Assembly: GCA_903954205.1 (NCBI GenBank)
Contig: CAJBMR010000276.1
Span: 1-6,435, forward strand
Length of the DNA stretch: 6,435 bases
DNA from: an uncultured bacterium
GTDB taxonomy: Bacteria > Actinomycetota > Actinomycetes > S36-B12
Direction: 5' to 3'
Translations under genes and position numbers: made by a program
Notes under the pieces: generated by a model
The model's input: the letters and a program-made list of their open reading frames with translations, nothing else
Database searches by the model: none
What the model was told of the DNA's origin: nothing
Shown here: positions 3,912 to 6,435 of the stretch, piece after piece
Layout of the letters: every line of letters begins with the position of its first letter
Position numbering within the stretch: position 1 is the first letter of the stretch

Positions 3912-6368
3912 ATGACCCAGGGATCGGAACTGCCGTCGCGCGCACGAGTGGTCGTCATCGGCGGGGGGATCATCGGGGCCTCCGTGGCCTACCACCTGGG
4001 GCACATGGGCTGGGGGTCCGAGACGCTCCTGCTCGAGCGCGACCGGCTCACCTCGGGCACGACCTGGCACGCGGCCGGACTCATGGTGACCTTCGGGTCC
4101 TTCTCCGAGACGTCGACTCGCATGCGCCACTACACGCGCGATCTCTACACCAGGCTGGAGGCCGAGACCGGGCAGTCGACCGGCTTCGCCCCCATCGGCC
4201 TCGTCGAGGTCGCTGCCGATGAGGGTCGGCTCGAGGAGTATCGCCGCGTCGCGGCCTTCAACCGACTCTGCGGCACCGAGGTGCACGAGATCTCTCCGCG
4301 CGAGGTGGCCGACCTCTTCCCGCCAGCGCGCACCGACGACCTGCTCGCTGGCTTCTACATGCCGCAGGACGGCCGCGTGAATCCTGTCGACGCCACGATG
4401 GCCCTCGCCAAGGGCGCGCGCATGCAGGGCGTGACGATCCTGGAGGGCACGCCGGTGCTCGATGTCCTGGTGAAGGACGGTCGCGTCGTCGGCGTGCGCA
4501 CCGAGCGCGGCGATATCGAGTGCGAGTACGTCGTCAACTGTGCCGGCATGTGGGCCCGCCAACTGGCTGAGCGCTCGGGAGTCACGGTGCCCAATCAGGC
4601 CGCCGAGCACTACTACCTGCTCACGGACCCGATCCCCGGGCTCGATCCAGACCTGCCCGTGCTTGAGGATCCCGGCTCCTACGGCTACTACCGGCCCGAG
4701 GGCGACGGGATGATGATCGGCCTCTTCGAGCCCGTGTGCGCACCGTGGCACGTGGATGCGATCCCGGAGGACGCGTCGTTCCTCACCCTCCCGCCGGACT
4801 GGGAGCGGATGGGCCCCTACCTCGAGAAGGCGATGGCTCGCGTGCCGGCGTCGATGGAGGTCGGCATCCGCACGTTCTTCTGCGGCCCGGAGTCCTTCAC
4901 ACCCGACCTCTCCCCCGTCGTCGGCGAGTCACCCGAGGTCAGGGGCTACTTCGTCGCTGCCGGACTCAACTCGATCGGCATCCTCACCGGCGGCGGCATC
5001 GGCCGCGCGATCGCGACATGGATCGTCGACGGACTGCCCGACATCGACGTGACGGGCATGAACATCGACCGCTTGCACCCCTACCAATTGGCTCCGGAGT
5101 ACCGCGCGACACGCACGGTCGAGTCGCTCGGCATGGTCTACCAGACTCACTTCCCGGGGAAGTCGATGCAGACAGCACGCGGCATCAAGCGCTCACCCGT
5201 GCATGATCGACTCGCCGCACAGGGTGCTTACTTCCGCGATGTCTCCGGCTGGGAGGGCGCCGACTGGTACGCCGGACCCGGTGAGACCGCCAAGGTCGAG
5301 AAGTTGACCTGGGGCCGGCAGAACTGGTTCGACACGTGGGCTCGCGAGCATCGGGCTATCCGCGAGGGCGTGGGCCTCATGGACATGTCGTTCATGGCGA
5401 AGTTTCGCGTCCAGGGCCCCGATGCCGGAGCTGTCCTGGACCGGATGAGCACCAATCGCGTGGATGGCGAGCCCGGAGTCATCACCTACACCCAGTGGCT
5501 CAACGACGGCGGGACTCTCGAGGCTGACCTCACCGTGACGAAGCTCGGCGAGGGCGACTTCCTCGTCGTCGCCTCCGACACGGCCCACCGTCACGTCGAG
5601 ACGATGCTCAAGCGCGCACTCGAAGGGCACCGAGGATGGGTCACCGATGTCACCTCGGGGCTGGCGCAGATCAACATCCAGGGCCCCCGGTCACGCGAGC
5701 TCCTGCAGTCACTGACCCAGGCCGACCTCGGCAATGACGCCTTCCCCTTCCGGGCAGCACGCGAGATCGACCTGGGCTTCGCGCGAGTCCTGTGCGCGCG
5801 CATCACCTACCTCGGCGAGCTCGGCTACGAGCTCTTCGTGCCCGCGGAGCAGACGGCCTACGTCTACGACCTCGTCACCGAGGCTGGCGCGGCGTACGAC
5901 CTGGCGCACGTGGGCCTGAAGGCGCTGTCGTCACTGCGCATGGAGAAGGCCTACCGCGACTTCGGCCACGACATCGACAACACCGACTCTCCACTCGAGG
6001 TAGGTCTCGGCTTCACGATCGACTGGGACAAGGACTTCGTCGGTCGGCAGGCGGTGACCGCGGTCAAGGAGTCGGGGCCGCTCATGCGCCGCCTCGCCCA
6101 GGTGCGCATCCTCGATCCCGAGCCGCTCATGTTCCACGGCGAGGTCGTCTACCGCGACGGCGTACCTGTGGGATACGTGCGGGCCGCGAGCTACGGCCAC
6201 ACCCTCGGCGGAGCCGTGGGGCTGGCGATGATCGAGACCGGCGAGCCCGTGACACCGGAGGTCATCAACTCCGGCACCTGGGAGATCGACGTGGCGGGTG
6301 TGCGCTACCCCGCCGTTGCCTCGCTACGTCCGATGTACGACCCGGACAACGCGCGCATCAAGGCGTAG
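3912..6368 (+). CDS. FAD-dependent dehydrogenase/oxidase fused to a GcvT-like folate domain (dimethylglycine/sarcosine dehydrogenase family)
   Basis: An 818-residue enzyme of the family that removes N-methyl groups from dimethylglycine or sarcosine, passing the carbon to tetrahydrofolate. The N-terminal DAO-type domain (about 10-375) starts with the dinucleotide fold VVVIGGGIIGASVAYHLG (13-30) and the ribose-binding Glu42. TTWHAAGL (50-57) contains His53, the residue that carries covalent FAD in dimethylglycine and sarcosine dehydrogenases. AEHYYLLTDPIPG (231-243) is the substrate-side block, with His233 a candidate active-site residue, and AAGLNSIGILTGGGIG (349-364) closes the FAD site. A linker domain follows (to about 430). 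The GcvT-like part (about 430-715) includes WLNDGGTLEADLTV (529-542), where Asp539 matches the conserved folate-site Asp. The C-terminal barrel holds GYVRAASYGHTLGGAVGLAMI (754-774). Length is normal and no key motif is broken. No electron-transfer flavoprotein or folate gene is in view, so oxidase versus dehydrogenase, and the substrate, remain open. Confidence 0.9.
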   Translation: MTQGSELPSRARVVVIGGGIIGASVAYHLGHMGWGSETLLLERDRLTSGTTWHAAGLMVTFGSFSETSTRMRHYTRDLYTRLEAETGQSTGFAPIGLVEVAADEGRLEEYRRVAAFNRLCGTEVHEISPREVADLFPPARTDDLLAGFYMPQDGRVNPVDATMALAKGARMQGVTILEGTPVLDVLVKDGRVVGVRTERGDIECEYVVNCAGMWARQLAERSGVTVPNQAAEHYYLLTDPIPGLDPDLPVLEDPGSYGYYRPEGDGMMIGLFEPVCAPWHVDAIPEDASFLTLPPDWERMGPYLEKAMARVPASMEVGIRTFFCGPESFTPDLSPVVGESPEVRGYFVAAGLNSIGILTGGGIGRAIATWIVDGLPDIDVTGMNIDRLHPYQLAPEYRATRTVESLGMVYQTHFPGKSMQTARGIKRSPVHDRLAAQGAYFRDVSGWEGADWYAGPGETAKVEKLTWGRQNWFDTWAREHRAIREGVGLMDMSFMAKFRVQGPDAGAVLDRMSTNRVDGEPGVITYTQWLNDGGTLEADLTVTKLGEGDFLVVASDTAHRHVETMLKRALEGHRGWVTDVTSGLAQINIQGPRSRELLQSLTQADLGNDAFPFRAAREIDLGFARVLCARITYLGELGYELFVPAEQTAYVYDLVTEAGAAYDLAHVGLKALSSLRMEKAYRDFGHDIDNTDSPLEVGLGFTIDWDKDFVGRQAVTAVKESGPLMRRLAQVRILDPEPLMFHGEVVYRDGVPVGYVRAASYGHTLGGAVGLAMIETGEPVTPEVINSGTWEIDVAGVRYPAVASLRPMYDPDNARIKA

Positions 6369-6371
6369 CAA

Positions 6372-6435
6372 TCAGATCGAGCCGAGCCAGTAGTCCTGCC
6401 AGCGCACGAAGATGAGCCCCAGGACAATGACGTAC
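6372..6435 (-). CDS. C-terminal end of a probable membrane protein, cut by the right edge
   Basis: On the minus strand a frame runs from the right edge to TGA (6374-6372), with 20 residues visible. It reads as a hydrophobic helix (VIVLGLIFV) followed by an aromatic, polar end (RWQDYWLGSI), which looks like the last transmembrane segment and short tail of a membrane protein. The gene would converge on the flavoenzyme gene with 3 bases between stops, matching the tight convergent ends elsewhere here. The fragment is too short to name a family, and the call rests on composition and position. Confidence 0.5.
   Translation of the reverse strand, partial: YVIVLGLIFVRWQDYWLGSI

Noticed and set aside
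3807..4751. Minus-strand open frame of 314 codons opposite the start of the flavoenzyme gene
   Set aside because: It is antisense to the FAD-binding domain and its composition (many Ala, His, Val, Asp with no hydrophobic core pattern) is that of a shadow. It would also run into the SRPBCC gene.

Overview
The window is high-GC bacterial DNA. Its layout and protein families point to an actinobacterium with a compact genome: strong G/C bias at third codon positions, a mix of Shine-Dalgarno-led starts and starts placed a few bases after TANNNT boxes, and families common in Actinobacteria. I cannot name a genus. Every stretch is accounted for by eight substantially visible genes plus the tail of a ninth. 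No interval without a gene exceeds about 85 bases, and I see no RNA gene, CRISPR array, insertion sequence or phage gene.

Left part (1-1069, + strand): the C-terminal half of an ApbE-type FAD:protein FMN transferase overlaps by 8 bases a small heme-binding membrane protein of the ferric-reductase-like type. Together they look like the end of a locus for flavin-based electron transfer across the membrane; an FMN-binding partner would be expected just outside the left edge. Facing it (1083-2033, - strand) is a complete aldo/keto reductase.

Middle (2119-3406, + strand): three closely spaced genes probably form one operon. They encode a four-helix membrane protein of unknown function, an 'amino acid synthesis' family protein (PF06684/DUF1185), and an EthD-domain protein that starts 1 base after the preceding stop. 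Facing it (3403-3837, - strand) is an SRPBCC-fold protein whose stop codon shares the bases CTAG with the EthD stop.

Right part (3912-6368, + strand): an 818-residue two-part enzyme of the dimethylglycine/sarcosine dehydrogenase family, with an N-terminal FAD oxidoreductase carrying the covalent-FAD His motif and a C-terminal GcvT-like folate domain. It diverges from the SRPBCC gene across 74 bases that hold two mirrored TAGCGT boxes, which could make both transcripts leaderless or nearly so. The end of a minus-strand membrane protein follows after 3 bases.

Most of this is recognisable metabolism. I find no convincing new defence, mobile or RNA system. The points most worth a second look are the mirrored TAGCGT boxes, the DUF1185-EthD pair of unknown pathway, the substrate of the large flavoenzyme, and the very tight convergent gene ends.
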